DNA of 64,000 bases from Flavimobilis marinus (GCF_900113055.1 NZ_FONZ01000003.1:124001-188000), one strand, 5' to 3'; positions 39,634 through 49,935 are shown, counted from the stretch's first letter. A program made the numbers and translations. The notes: generated by a model not told the origin, from the letters alone.

Positions 39634-41106
39634 TCAGTACGCTCCTTCGCCGAAGAGCACGACCCTGACCGTGCGAAGAAGGATGACAAAGTCGCCGAAC
39701 GGCGTCCAGTTTTCGGCGTATTGCACGTCCATCCGGACACTCTGTTCAGGCGTGAGCGTCGAGCGGCCCGATACCTGCCACAGGCCGGTCAGCCCGGGCT
39801 TCACCAGGAGCCTACGGAACGCCCGGCGATCGTAGAGGGCGACCTCTTGGTCGATCTGCGGCCGCGGCCCGACGAGACTCATCTCGCCCCGCAGGACGTT
39901 GAACAGCTGCGGCAGCTCGTCGAGCGAGTACTTGCGCAGCACACGGCCCACACGGGTCACGCGCATGTCGTTCTTGGGCTTGTAGAAGAGAGTCATCTCC
40001 TCGACCCCCTCAGCGGCGAGGGCCTCCTCGAGCCGCTCGTGGGCGTCAGCGACCATCGATCGGAACTTGATCATCGCGAACGGTTTGCCGCCTCGACCGA
40101 TCCGATGCTGAACATAGAACACCGGACCAGGGCCGCTGAGCTTCACGAGAATCGCTATGGCGAGCAGCAGCGGGCTGATCGCGATGGTGATCGCGAGCGC
40201 CACGAGCCAGTCGACCGTGGACTTGGCTGCGTACTTCGGTCCGCTGAACCGCGGCTCGTCGACGTAGGTGAGCGGCAGTCCGTTGACCGGAGACGTGACG
40301 AGGCGCGGGCCAGCGATGTCACGGAGGGGCATGGTGATGGCGAGGTCGCGACCGGAGCCTTCGAGATCCCATCCGAGCTGACGAATCTTCTCGCCGGTCA
40401 TGTGGTCGGAGCCGATCACCGAGACCACGTCGACCTGCCACTGCTCGGCCGTCGCCGCGATGTCGTCGAAGGTTCCCAGGATCGGCACCCCATCGATCTC
40501 ATCTCCGCTCACCTCGGCGGCGGGTATGCACGCGCCGATCACACCGAAGCCCGGGTTCGGGTTGCTCCGCAGCTCGTCCACCATCGCGACCACCTTGCCG
40601 CGGTGGCCGACAACGAGGACCCGCGCCTGGAAGTGGCCGTCGGCCCGCTGGCCGTGCAACCACTGTCGCCACAGAAAACGCTCGACCAGGAGCAGGACGA
40701 GCCCCACCGGGAACGCGATCGCGAGGAACCCGCGGCCGATCTCCAGCTTGAAGAGGTACGCGCCCACGGCGACGCTCGCGAACACGCGCCAGGTGGCCGA
40801 CCAGACCTTGTGGTACTCCTGCGGTCCGATTCCCACGACGCGCCGGTCCAGCGCGCGCCGGCTCCAGAGCGTGAGCACCCATCCCGCCGCCAGCGCGATC
40901 GCGACGGCCGCGTAGCTCGGCGAGAACTCACCGCTGACGCTGGTCACGCCTTCAGAGTCGACCCGGATGAAATAGGCGAGGTAGACCGACGTGGCGATGG
41001 CGACGACATCGCTGACGCCGACACGCACGAGGTAGCCGCGCATGCCGCTCCAGGGACGTTGGCCTCCGGTCAAGGTCGCGTCGAGCGACCGGTCCAAGTC
41101 CGTCAT
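39634..41106 (-). CDS. Polyprenyl-phosphate sugar phosphotransferase (exopolysaccharide initiation)
   Basis: Enzymes of this type (WbaP/WcaJ, PF02397) move a sugar-1-phosphate onto undecaprenyl phosphate and start each polysaccharide repeat unit. The 490-residue product has four to five membrane segments (about 20-175) and a CoA-binding-like middle domain ([39 protein letters not shown]). The catalytic part includes [20 protein letters not shown], the [20 protein letters not shown] motif and [14 protein letters not shown]. The frame is open to 41220, but the ATG at 41106 has a purine-rich site and fits the family. It is divergent from the BY-kinase gene. Confidence 0.92.
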   Translation of the reverse strand: MTDLDRSLDATLTGGQRPWSGMRGYLVRVGVSDVVAIATSVYLAYFIRVDSEGVTSVSGEFSPSYAAVAIALAAGWVLTLWSRRALDRRVVGIGPQEYHKVWSATWRVFASVAVGAYLFKLEIGRGFLAIAFPVGLVLLLVERFLWRQWLHGQRADGHFQARVLVVGHRGKVVAMVDELRSNPNPGFGVIGACIPAAEVSGDEIDGVPILGTFDDIAATAEQWQVDVVSVIGSDHMTGEKIRQLGWDLEGSGRDLAITMPLRDIAGPRLVTSPVNGLPLTYVDEPRFSGPKYAAKSTVDWLVALAITIAISPLLLAIAILVKLSGPGPVFYVQHRIGRGGKPFAMIKFRSMVADAHERLEEALAAEGVEEMTLFYKPKNDMRVTRVGRVLRKYSLDELPQLFNVLRGEMSLVGPRPQIDQEVALYDRRAFRRLLVKPGLTGLWQVSGRSTLTPEQSVRMDVQYAENWTPFGDFVILLRTVRVVLFGEGAY

Positions 41107-41361
41107 GTCAGCAGTCCCCGCGTCATCGTGCTTCCCCTGGATTCCGGTCGGAACCGGAGCCAAACTTCCCATTTGCTCGTTCGAGGGTAACCGCCCTTCT
41201 CGCGCGAGGTGGGTGACCATCCGAGCCCGAACGGCAAGGCGGGCATGTGAGAATGGACGAGTCTGCCCACTGCCCCTGGACGAGGACTACGTAGACTCGT
41301 CACGGCGAGGCACGGCCAGCCGCCCGCTCACTGCCGCACCACTCTCGAGGAGATCGACCCG
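41107..41361. other. Divergent promoter region, no gene
   Basis: 255 bp between two diverging exopolysaccharide genes. I see AT-richer stretches (near 41240 and 41291-41306) and no hairpin or repeat. Both promoters must be here, but none could be assigned with confidence. Confidence 0.5.
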
Positions 41362-42879
41362 ATGGAACTCCAGGATTACGTTGCAATCCTGCGGAAGCGA
41401 TGGGTGTCGATCCTCCTGATCACCCTGGCGTGCGTGGGGGCAGCCGTCGGGGCGACGATGCTGATGACCCCCACGTACGAGGCACGGGCTCAGGTCTACG
41501 TATCCGTGCGCACCGGAGGGACGACGTCCGACCTGGTCCAGGGCTCAAACTTCACCCAGAACCAGGTGAAGTCCTACACCGACCTCGTCACCAGTCCCCG
41601 CGTGCTCCAGCCGGTCATCGACGAGTTCTCGCTGCCCGTCACCTCCGACGAGCTCGCGGAGTCCGTCAGCGCGAGCTCACCGCTCGGCACCGCGCTCATC
41701 AACATCTCCGTGAGCGACCCGGACGCGCGTGCGGCGAGCGACATCGCGAACGCCGTCGCCGACAGTCTGGCGACGGAGGTCACCGCACTTGAGAAGCCCG
41801 TCGGTGAAGTGTCTCCCGTGCAGGTCTCGACGACCCGCGGCGCGACGCCTCCCGAGGACCCTGCGAGCCCCAGCCTCAAGCTCAACCTGGCCCTGGGCCT
41901 CCTGGTGGGCCTTGCTGCGGGCCTTGGCTACGCGGTCCTGCGCCACGTCCTCGACACCAAGGTCCGCACGGACGCCGACATCGCCCAGGTGACGGACGCC
42001 TCGGTGATCGGCACCATCGCCTACGACAACGACGCTCCCGAGCACCCGCTGATCGTCCAGACCGACCCGCACAGCCTGCGCGCCGAGGCGTTCCGCCGGC
42101 TGCGCACCAACCTGCAGTTCCTCGACGTCGAGGACCGCTCGAACGTCACGGTGATCACCTCCTCCGTCCCCGGTGAGGGCAAGACGACGACGTCGATCAA
42201 CCTGGCGGCGACGGTGGCCGACGCCGGCCAGCGCGTCCTGCTGATCGACGCAGACATGCGCCGCCCCTCCGTCGCGAAGTACATGGGCATCGAGGGTCAC
42301 GTCGGCCTGACCACCGTGCTGATCGGCCGCGCCACGATGGAGGACGTCGTCCAGCCGTTCGGGGCTGGTTCGCTCGACGTCCTGGCCGCAGGGCAGACGC
42401 CCCCGAATCCGAGCGAGCTGCTCGGCTCAGGCGCCATGGGCGAGCTCCTCGAGCGCGCGTCGGCCGCGTACGACGTCGTCATCATCGACACGCCACCACT
42501 CCTGCCCGTCACGGACGCCACCATTCTGGCTCGTCGCACGGGCGGGGCGATCGTCGTCGTCGGCGCCGAGAGGATCCAGCGCGCACAGCTCGCGGAGTCC
42601 TTGAGCTCCCTCGAGACCGCCGGCGCCCGCGCACTGGGCGTCGTGCTCAACCGCGCCAAGCGCACCAAGTCCGACTCCTACAGCTACTACGACTACCGGT
42701 CAGACCTCGCGCCGTCCGCCAAGTCGAACAAGACGCGCACCAAGCCGGCCAAGGCTCGCCGCTCAACGCCGGCAGAGCCGTCGTTCGTCCCGCCCGCGCC
42801 CGCGACCGCTCCCCGGCACGTCCCATCCCGCTCGCAGCAGCGCGGGGCCGCACGCCCCTCCTGGCCACCGCTCCAGTAG
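41362..42879 (+). CDS. Wzz-type polysaccharide co-polymerase fused to BY-kinase
   Basis: BY-kinases set exopolysaccharide chain length and export through cycles of tyrosine phosphorylation. The 505-residue product starts with a Wzz domain (MELQDYVAILRKRWVSILLI and a second membrane segment near 175-195). A CpsD-like kinase follows with Walker A SSVPGEGKTTTS (about 270), A' LLIDADMRRP and Walker B DVVIIDTPPLLPV. The tail has a Tyr cluster (YSYYDYRSD) and ends in a Lys/Pro/Arg-rich segment. Single-chain fusion of both parts is usual in actinobacteria. The phosphatase gene downstream is the expected partner. Confidence 0.93.
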   Translation: MELQDYVAILRKRWVSILLITLACVGAAVGATMLMTPTYEARAQVYVSVRTGGTTSDLVQGSNFTQNQVKSYTDLVTSPRVLQPVIDEFSLPVTSDELAESVSASSPLGTALINISVSDPDARAASDIANAVADSLATEVTALEKPVGEVSPVQVSTTRGATPPEDPASPSLKLNLALGLLVGLAAGLGYAVLRHVLDTKVRTDADIAQVTDASVIGTIAYDNDAPEHPLIVQTDPHSLRAEAFRRLRTNLQFLDVEDRSNVTVITSSVPGEGKTTTSINLAATVADAGQRVLLIDADMRRPSVAKYMGIEGHVGLTTVLIGRATMEDVVQPFGAGSLDVLAAGQTPPNPSELLGSGAMGELLERASAAYDVVIIDTPPLLPVTDATILARRTGGAIVVVGAERIQRAQLAESLSSLETAGARALGVVLNRAKRTKSDSYSYYDYRSDLAPSAKSNKTRTKPAKARRSTPAEPSFVPPAPATAPRHVPSRSQQRGAARPSWPPLQ

Positions 42880-43032
42880 GCGGGTGAGCCGGGGGGCCAG
42901 CGCCGCCCGCCGCGGGTGAACTCTCGTCCAGAGCGCGGTACCAGGGGTGAACACCCTGGTCGGTCGCCTGCGGCCCGGCTAGTGTGACCGCGTGCTCGCA
43001 CCTGGGAGCGCCCGTCCCGCAAGGAGCCCTCT

Positions 43033-43596
43033 GTGAACGCGCCCTTCACCGTCCTCGCCGTCTGCACGGGGAACATCTGCCGGTCCCCCGCGGTCGAGCG
43101 GCTCTTCGCTGCGCACTTCCGGCACGACCCGAGCGTGCACTTCGCCAGCGCGGGGACGGGCGCCCTGGTCAGCAACGGCATCGAGCCGGGCATGCAGCGC
43201 ATCCTGCAGGCGCGCGGGGTCCCCACCGAGGGGTTCGCGGCGCGGCAGCTCACCGAGGAGACCATCCGCTCGGCCCAGCTGATCCTCGCGCTGACCGTCG
43301 CCCACCGCGGCGAGATCGTCGAGATGTACCCAGGGGCAGTCCGGCGGGTGTTCACCGTGCGTGAGCTCGCTCGTCTGATCGACGCGCTGCCGCACGGCGC
43401 GCTGCCCGCGGGGAGCGCAGCCGACCGGTTCGCCGCACTGATCCCGCTCGCGGCACGGCAGCGTGGGATGCGGGTGATCGCGGAGGAGGAGTTCGACGTC
43501 GTCGACCCCTACCGCGGCGACGACGCCTTGTTCGAGGAGTCCTACCGCCAGATCCAGCCCGCGGTGGACCGCATCGCCCGCTACGTGCGCGGCTGA
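43033..43596 (+). CDS. Low-molecular-weight protein-tyrosine phosphatase
   Basis: These phosphatases reverse BY-kinase autophosphorylation. The 187-residue product has the P-loop VCTGNICRSP with the catalytic Cys at residue 11, and DPYRGDD late in the sequence holding the general acid Asp. It starts with GTG at 43033, preceded by AAGGAG 6 nt upstream. It is a little longer than the 150-residue standard, because of an insert near residues 100-125. It lies 153 bp downstream of the kinase gene. Confidence 0.92.
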   Translation: MNAPFTVLAVCTGNICRSPAVERLFAAHFRHDPSVHFASAGTGALVSNGIEPGMQRILQARGVPTEGFAARQLTEETIRSAQLILALTVAHRGEIVEMYPGAVRRVFTVRELARLIDALPHGALPAGSAADRFAALIPLAARQRGMRVIAEEEFDVVDPYRGDDALFEESYRQIQPAVDRIARYVRG

Positions 43597-43640
43597 CGAG
43601 CCGTTCCGGCGCCCGCGCGCCGCGCTCGGCGATCGGCGCG

Positions 43641-43646
43641 TAAAAT
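43641..43646 (+). promoter_or_regulatory. -10 box for leaderless XPB-pair transcript
   Basis: TAAAAT lies 7 nt upstream of the ATG at 43654, with no ribosome site in between. Leaderless starts like this are common in actinobacteria. No good -35 is visible. Confidence 0.5.
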
Positions 43647-43653
43647 CGTGCGG

Positions 43654-45951
43654 ATGCCTACCTTCAGCGAGCACGTGCGCGGACTGTCCGACTCCGCGCT
43701 CACCGCCCTGCTGCTGGCGCGTCCCGACCTCACCTTCCCGGCGCCGACGTCCCTCGCGTCGCTGACCGCGCGCGCGACCAACCGGTCCAGCCTGGAACGG
43801 GCGCTCACGCGGCTCGACGCCTTCACGCTCCAGGTCCTCGAGGCCGTCGTCGCCCTCGACCCGGTCGAGCCGATCACTCGCACGCGCCTCGCCCGCGCGC
43901 TGCCCGGAGCCCCCAAGGCCGCGCTCGGCGACGTCGTCGACCGGCTGACCACTCGCGGCCTGGTCTGGGGCGCGCGTCACCTGCACCCCGCCCCCGGCCT
44001 CCCGGAGCTGCTCGGGCCCTACCCCGCGGGCCTCGGCCCCGTCACCGGCCAGGCCGCCGACCTCGACGCCCTCACCGACGCCCCGGCGGGCAGCCGCGAG
44101 ATCCTCGACGCCCTCGCCTGGGGCCCGCCCGTGGGCCGCGAGCCGGCCAGCCCGGGTGCCGCACCCGCGGTCGACGCCCTGGTCGACCGCGGCCTGCTCC
44201 AGCGCGCGGACGGCCACCTGCTGCTCCTCCCGCGCGAGGTCGGGCTCGCCCTGCGCGGCGGCCGCACCCACCGCGCGGCCGTGCACGCCCCGCCCGCGAT
44301 CACCTCGGAGCCCGTCCCCGTGGAGCACGTCGATGCGGCGTCCCTGACGGCAGCCGACGACGCCGTCCACCACGTCCACGAGCTCGTCGTGGCGTGGCGC
44401 GCGGAGCCACCCGCCGCCCTGCGCGCCGGTGGGCTCGGCGTCCGGGACCTGCGCCGCTTCGCCACCCGCCTCGACGTCCCCGAGGACACCGCCGGGCTCG
44501 TCCTGGAGATCGCCGCCGCCGCGGGGTTGGTCACCGACGACGGCGGCGCCGTCGCCCGGTACGCGCCGACGCTCCTCGCCGAGGAGTGGCTCACCCAGGA
44601 CCTCCCGGAGCGCTGGGCTGCGCTCGTGCGCGCCTGGTGGACCACGGCCCGCACCCCGTGGCTGATCGGCACCCGCGATGCCCGCGGTTCCGCCATCGCG
44701 CCGCTCGGCCCGGACCTGCAGCGGCCGTGGGTGGCTCCGCTGCGCGCCGCCGTGCTCGGGGTGCTCACGGACCACCCGGGCAGGTCCGCGAGCGCCGACG
44801 CCGTCCTCGATGTGCTCGAGTGGCGCACCCCGCGTGCCGTCCCGCCCCGGCACGCGATCGAGCAGCTGCTCGCCGAGGCCCAGGTGCTGGGAGTCACGGC
44901 GCACGGGGCGATCAGCACGGCCGGCGCGGCCCTGGTGCGAGGCGAGGACCCGGCGTCGGCCCTGGCCCAGGTGCTGCCGCCCGCGGTGGACGACCTGCTG
45001 CTGCAGAGCGACCTCACCGGCATCGTGCCCGGGCGCCCCACCCGGGAGCTCGCCGCGCTCCTCGACGTCGCCGCGGTGCTCGAGTCGCGCGGCGGCGCCC
45101 TGACCGTGCGCTTCACGGACGCCTCGGTGACCGGCGCGCTCGAGGCCGGCCTCGACGGCGACGCCCTGCTCGCCCGGCTCGCCCACCACTCGCGCACCGG
45201 CGTCCCCCAGCCGCTCGAGTACCTCGTGCGCGACGCGATGCGCCGCTACGGCCGCCTGCGCGTGGGCGAGGCCCTCAGCTACGTCCGCTCCGACGACCCG
45301 GCACTGCTCGCCGGCCTCGCGACCAACCCGCGGCTGCGCGCCCTCGGGCTGCGCGAGCTCGCCCCGACGGTCCTCGTCGCGAGCGCCCCGGCCGACGAGC
45401 TCGGGCCCGCCCTGCGCGCCCTCGGGCTCGTGCCGGTGTCCGACGGCGCCCAGGGCACCGTGGTCCGCCAGGGCACCGGCACGCCGTCGCCCGACGACGG
45501 CGCCCGGCCCGTCGCCGTCCCCTCGGCCCGCGGTGGCGCCGGCCGCCCCGGCCAGGGGCGCGCCGCGCACGACCTCGCCGGCCCCGTGCTGCCCGAGCCC
45601 GCCGACGTCCGCCGTGAGCGCGTCGCCGCCCTGGTGGCGCGCCTGCGCTCGGCCGCGCCGGCGCCGTCGGACGCCCCGGGGCGCCGTGCGGCGGAGCCGG
45701 GAACATCGGAACCGAGCGACGCGTTGACCCGACTGCGCGAGGCGATCGACGCCGGACGGGACGTCGTGCTGCACGTGATCGACGCCTCCGGCAGGCCCGA
45801 CCGGCGCACCGTGCGGCCCCTGCATCTCGACGCCGGACGCCTGCGGGCCCGCGACGTCGCCCGCGAGGCCGAGCTCACCGTCGCCGTGCACCGCGTCGCG
45901 CGCGTCGACGTCGTCGGCGCTGCTGACCCACCCAAGGAGCCCCATGACTGA
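43654..45951 (+). CDS. Helicase-associated protein, XPB N-terminal-type (companion of XPB)
   Basis: This family resembles the N-terminal regulatory part of XPB/Ssl2 and is found beside the XPB helicase gene in actinobacteria. The 765-residue product is rich in Ala, Leu and Arg and built of winged-helix-like repeats (TLQVLEAVVALDPVEPITRT near residue 65). A late PLEYLVRDAMRRYGRLRVGE segment matches the family, and an Arg/Ala-rich tail follows. It has no Walker motifs. Its stop overlaps the XPB start by 8 nt, so the two are made together. A GTG at 43648 is an alternative start. Confidence 0.84.
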   Translation: MPTFSEHVRGLSDSALTALLLARPDLTFPAPTSLASLTARATNRSSLERALTRLDAFTLQVLEAVVALDPVEPITRTRLARALPGAPKAALGDVVDRLTTRGLVWGARHLHPAPGLPELLGPYPAGLGPVTGQAADLDALTDAPAGSREILDALAWGPPVGREPASPGAAPAVDALVDRGLLQRADGHLLLLPREVGLALRGGRTHRAAVHAPPAITSEPVPVEHVDAASLTAADDAVHHVHELVVAWRAEPPAALRAGGLGVRDLRRFATRLDVPEDTAGLVLEIAAAAGLVTDDGGAVARYAPTLLAEEWLTQDLPERWAALVRAWWTTARTPWLIGTRDARGSAIAPLGPDLQRPWVAPLRAAVLGVLTDHPGRSASADAVLDVLEWRTPRAVPPRHAIEQLLAEAQVLGVTAHGAISTAGAALVRGEDPASALAQVLPPAVDDLLLQSDLTGIVPGRPTRELAALLDVAAVLESRGGALTVRFTDASVTGALEAGLDGDALLARLAHHSRTGVPQPLEYLVRDAMRRYGRLRVGEALSYVRSDDPALLAGLATNPRLRALGLRELAPTVLVASAPADELGPALRALGLVPVSDGAQGTVVRQGTGTPSPDDGARPVAVPSARGGAGRPGQGRAAHDLAGPVLPEPADVRRERVAALVARLRSAAPAPSDAPGRRAAEPGTSEPSDALTRLREAIDAGRDVVLHVIDASGRPDRRTVRPLHLDAGRLRARDVAREAELTVAVHRVARVDVVGAADPPKEPHD

Positions 45952-47608
45952 CGGACCGCTGATCGTCCAGAGCGACAAGACGCTCCTGCTCGAGGTCGAC
46001 CACGACCTCGCGGACGCCTGCCGCCGCGCGATCGCGCCGTTCGCCGAGCTCGAGCGTGCCCCCGAGCACGTGCACACCTACCGGCTCACCCCGCTGGGCC
46101 TGTGGAACGCACGGGCCGCCGGGCACGACGCCGAGCAGATCGTGTCCGTGCTGCTCGAGTACTCGCGCTACCCCGTGCCGCACAACCTGCTCGTCGACGT
46201 CGCCGAGACCATGGCGCGCTACGGCCGCCTCCAGCTCGTCACGCACCCCGCGCACGGCCTGACCCTGCACGCCACCGACCGTGCCGTGCTCGCCGAGGTG
46301 CGCCGGTCCAAGAAGACTTCGGGCATGCTCGGGGCGATGATCGACGACGACACCGTCGTCGTGCACCCCTCCGAGCGCGGGCACCTCAAGCAGGCGCTGC
46401 TCAAGCTCGGCTGGCCCGCCGAGGACCTCGCGGGGTACGTCGACGGCGAGAAGCACGCGATCGACCTCTCCCCCACCGACCCCGCCCGCGGCGACAAGCC
46501 GTGGGGCATGCGGCCCTACCAGGCCCAGGCGGTGGACGGGTTCTGGCACGGGGGCAGCGGCGTCGTCGTGCTGCCCTGCGGGGCGGGCAAGACGATCGTC
46601 GGGGCCGCAGCGATGGCGCGCTCGGGCACCACGACGCTGATCCTCGTGACGAACACCGTCTCCGCGCGGCAGTGGCGCGACGAGCTGCTGCGGCGCACCT
46701 CGCTCACGGACGAGGAGATCGGCGAGTACTCGGGCGCCCGCAAGGAGATCCGCCCCGTCACCATCGCCACCTACCAGGTCATGACCACCCGGCGGAAGGG
46801 CGCGTACACGCACCTCGAGCTGCTCGATGCCCGCGACTGGGGCCTGGTCATCTACGACGAGGTGCACCTGCTGCCCGCGCCGATCTTCCGCATGACCGCA
46901 GACCTGCAGGCGCGGCGCCGGCTCGGGCTCACCGCGACGCTCGTGCGCGAGGACGGGCGCGAGGACGAGGTGTTCTCGCTCATCGGCCCCAAGCGGTTCG
47001 ACGCGCCGTGGAAGGACATCGAGTCGCAGGGGTACATCGCGCCCGCGGAGTGCGTCGAGGTGCGGCTCACGCTGCCCGACCGCGACCGCATGGTCTACGC
47101 GACGGCCGAGCCCGAGGAGAAGTACCGGCTCGCGGCGTCGGCGGCGGGAAAGGTGCGCACGGTCGAGCGGCTCGTCGCGCAGCACCCGGACGACCAGGTG
47201 CTGATCATCGGGCAGTACCTCGACCAGCTCGAGGAGCTCGGCAACCACCTCGACGCGCCCGTCATCACCGGCGCGACGAGCGTCAAGGAGCGCCAGCGGC
47301 TGTTCGAGGAGTTCCGCACGGGCCAGCTCAAGGTGCTGGTGGTGAGCAAGGTCGCGAACTTCTCGATCGACCTGCCCGAGGCGTCGGTCGCGATCCAGGT
47401 CAGCGGGTCGTTCGGGTCGCGCCAGGAGGAGGCCCAGCGCCTGGGGCGGATCATGCGCCCCAAGGCAGACGGGCGGACCGCGCACTTCTACACCGTGGTC
47501 GCGCGGGACACGGTCGATCAGGAGTTCGCCGCCCACCGCCAGCGCTTCCTCGCCGAGCAGGGCTACGCCTACACGATCACGGACGCGGAAGACCTCCCGA
47601 CGTCCTGA
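45944..47608 (+). CDS. DNA repair helicase XPB
   Basis: XPB-type helicases unwind DNA in the 3'-5' direction. In mycobacteria a homologue is active in vitro, but its repair role is not settled. The 554-residue product has an N-terminal XPB regulatory domain (about 1-180) and a helicase core: Walker A LPCGAGKTIVG, motif II YDEVHLLPAP, motif III LGLTATLVRED and motif VI QRLGRIMRP. The RED-like residues (LVREDGREDE) typical of XPB are also present. It ends 8 nt before palindrome copy 4. Confidence 0.93.
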   Translation: MTDGPLIVQSDKTLLLEVDHDLADACRRAIAPFAELERAPEHVHTYRLTPLGLWNARAAGHDAEQIVSVLLEYSRYPVPHNLLVDVAETMARYGRLQLVTHPAHGLTLHATDRAVLAEVRRSKKTSGMLGAMIDDDTVVVHPSERGHLKQALLKLGWPAEDLAGYVDGEKHAIDLSPTDPARGDKPWGMRPYQAQAVDGFWHGGSGVVVLPCGAGKTIVGAAAMARSGTTTLILVTNTVSARQWRDELLRRTSLTDEEIGEYSGARKEIRPVTIATYQVMTTRRKGAYTHLELLDARDWGLVIYDEVHLLPAPIFRMTADLQARRRLGLTATLVREDGREDEVFSLIGPKRFDAPWKDIESQGYIAPAECVEVRLTLPDRDRMVYATAEPEEKYRLAASAAGKVRTVERLVAQHPDDQVLIIGQYLDQLEELGNHLDAPVITGATSVKERQRLFEEFRTGQLKVLVVSKVANFSIDLPEASVAIQVSGSFGSRQEEAQRLGRIMRPKADGRTAHFYTVVARDTVDQEFAAHRQRFLAEQGYAYTITDAEDLPTS

Positions 47609-47616
47609 ACCGTCGC

Positions 47617-47674
47617 TGAGTGCGTGATTTTGGCGGTCCTGGTCGTCGGAATGACCGCCAAAACCACGCACTCA
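47617..47674. repeat. Palindromic repeat, copy 4 (after XPB)
   Basis: 58 bp; 22-bp arms with one mismatch, same sequence family as copies 1-3, 30 kb away from them. It lies 8 nt past the XPB stop and before the TPM gene, so it may be the terminator of the XPB pair. Confidence 0.92.
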
Positions 47675-47752
47675 CGCGATCGTTAGGGCCACAGAGTCCG
47701 ATCCTCGACGGACTCCGTTGCGGGCGGCGGCTCGGACGACGATGATCGACGG

Positions 47753-49825
47753 GTGACGTCCCCCGTTCGACTGCTGCCATCCTTCCTGCTCACCGCTGCG
47801 CTCGGCGTCGCCGTCGCGGCGCCAGCCGTCGCGTCGCCCGCCACGCCCGCGCTGGCAGAGCACGGGCCGACGACGGCGCTCGCCGCCACGCAGCACGGCC
47901 CCCTCGGGGCTGGGTTGGCCTTCCAGCGGCTCGACGACGACCTGACCGACGACGCCGGCGTGCTCTCCGCGAGCGACACCGAGGAGATCGCCGCCGCGCA
48001 GGCCACCCTCGAGGACGGCACGCCGTACCAGCTGTGGGTCGTGTTCACCGAGGACATGAACGGTGGCGACGCCACCGCGTGGGCCGTGCAGACCGCGACC
48101 GACTCCCAGCTCGGCACGGACGACCTGCTGCTCGCCGTCGACGTCGAGGACCGTGCGTACTCGCTCGCCGCGAGCGACGACTCCGGCCTGAGCGAGGGCC
48201 AGCTCCAGTCGATCCGCTCCGACGTCGAGGACCAGCTGGGCTCCGACGACTGGGTCGGCGCCGTGGTCGCCGCGACCGAGGGGATCGCGTCCGCGGAGTC
48301 GGGCACGGCCGTCGACGGCGGGGACGGCGCAGGGGGCGGCGGCTTCCCGCTCGGGTTCGTCATCTTCCTTGTGATCGCCGGCGGCATCACGCTCGCGATC
48401 TGGGCGTCGTCGCGCAAGAACAGGCGCGCACAGGCCGCCGCCGCCCCCACGCCCGAGGGCCTCGCCGCCCTGTCCACCGCGGACCTGAACAAGCGCGCGG
48501 GCGCCGCGCTCGTCGCGATCGACGACGCCGTGAAGACCTCCGAGGAGGAGCTCGCCTTCGCCCAGGCCCAGTTCGGCCTGCAGGCCACCGACGACTTCAC
48601 CGCCACCCTCGCGGCGGCCAAGCAGGACGTGCACCGCGCGTTCTCGCTGCGCCAGGAGCTCGACGACGAGATCCCCGAGACCGAGCCGCAGCAGCGCACC
48701 ATGCTGATCGAGATCATCGAGCGGTGCGCGCACGCGTCGGACCAGCTCGACGCCCAGACCTCCGCCTTCGAGGAGCTGCGGGGCATGCAGGCCCGCGCGC
48801 CCCAGCTGGCCGACGAGCTCATGCAGCGCATCGGCGAGGTCCGTGCCCGCCTCACCCCCGCGCACGAGACTCTCGCGCACCTGCACACCCTGTACCCCCA
48901 GAGCGCTCTGGCGTCCGTCGCGCAGAACCCGGACCAGGCGGCGCAGCTGCTGTCCGGCGCCGAGGAGGTCGTCGCCTCCGCGCGGCAGAGCATCGAGTCC
49001 GGCGACCGTGCCACCGCCGTCGTGCGCCTGCGCGCGGCGCAGCACGCGGTGCAGCAGGCCGCCGAGGTCCTCGACGCGGTCGACTCCGCCGGCGCGGACC
49101 TCGCCGCCGCCGGGCCCAAGCTCGAGGCCGCGCTCGTGTCCATCAGCTCCGACGTGTCCGACGCCGCACGCCTGGCCCCGTCCGACGGCGGCGTCACCAT
49201 CGCGGTCGAGGACGCGCGCCGCGCGATCGAGCAGGGCCGTACGGCCCGGTCCGGCGGGGACCCGCTCGCCGCCCTGGCCGCGCTCACCAGCGCGGAGGCC
49301 ACCCTCGACGGGACGCTCGCGCCCTACCGCGAGCATGCCGAGCAGGCGATGCGCGCCGACGCCCTGCTCGCCGACGTCATGGGTCGCGTCGACTCCCAGA
49401 TCCGCGCGACCGAGCAGTTCATCGCGACCCGCCGCGGCGCCGTCGGCCCCGAGGCCCGCACCCGCATCACCGAGGCGCGCCGCTACCTCAACGCTGCCGC
49501 CGAGCAGCGCCGCGAAGACCCGGTCACCGCGCTCGCGTCCGCGCAGCAGGCCGAGCGCCTCGCGGGCCACGCCCAGCACATCGCCCGCTCCGAGGTCGAG
49601 CAGTGGAACAACCGCGGCGGCGGGTTCGGCGGCGGTGGCGGGGGCGGCATGAACGTCGGCGGGATGATCCTCGGCGGCATCCTCATCGACTCGATCCTGG
49701 GCGGCGGCCGCGGGGGTGGCGGCGGCTTCGGCGGCGGGTTCGGCGGGGGCGGCGGCTTCGGAGGAGGCGGCGGCGGGTTCGGCGGCGGGGGCGGCGGCTT
49801 CAGCGGCGGCGGAGGCCGGTTCTGA
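47753..49825 (+). CDS. TPM-domain membrane protein with Gly-rich C-terminus
   Basis: TPM domains are membrane-associated folds with reported phosphatase or repair roles in some members; the actinobacterial function is unknown. The 690-residue product has a signal peptide (to AVASPA), a TPM domain (about 60-185, DDAGVLSASDTEEIAAAQAT, then LGTDDLLLAVDVEDRAYSLA), a membrane segment (about 200-218), a long coiled-coil region (about 225-620) and a Gly-Phe-rich tail (GGGGFGGG repeats). Start is GTG at 47753; only a weak ribosome site is seen. pspA lies next, suggesting a shared envelope-stress role. Confidence 0.85.
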   Translation: MTSPVRLLPSFLLTAALGVAVAAPAVASPATPALAEHGPTTALAATQHGPLGAGLAFQRLDDDLTDDAGVLSASDTEEIAAAQATLEDGTPYQLWVVFTEDMNGGDATAWAVQTATDSQLGTDDLLLAVDVEDRAYSLAASDDSGLSEGQLQSIRSDVEDQLGSDDWVGAVVAATEGIASAESGTAVDGGDGAGGGGFPLGFVIFLVIAGGITLAIWASSRKNRRAQAAAAPTPEGLAALSTADLNKRAGAALVAIDDAVKTSEEELAFAQAQFGLQATDDFTATLAAAKQDVHRAFSLRQELDDEIPETEPQQRTMLIEIIERCAHASDQLDAQTSAFEELRGMQARAPQLADELMQRIGEVRARLTPAHETLAHLHTLYPQSALASVAQNPDQAAQLLSGAEEVVASARQSIESGDRATAVVRLRAAQHAVQQAAEVLDAVDSAGADLAAAGPKLEAALVSISSDVSDAARLAPSDGGVTIAVEDARRAIEQGRTARSGGDPLAALAALTSAEATLDGTLAPYREHAEQAMRADALLADVMGRVDSQIRATEQFIATRRGAVGPEARTRITEARRYLNAAAEQRREDPVTALASAQQAERLAGHAQHIARSEVEQWNNRGGGFGGGGGGGMNVGGMILGGILIDSILGGGRGGGGGFGGGFGGGGGFGGGGGGFGGGGGGFSGGGGRF

Positions 49826-49935
49826 GCCTCCCGGCGGCACCACCCGGCACGCAGACCCGCGCGCACGAGCCACCTCGGGCGCACGACCACAAGTTTTGAC
49901 CATCGAACCAGCAGGACCGACGAAAGGGAGATCCG

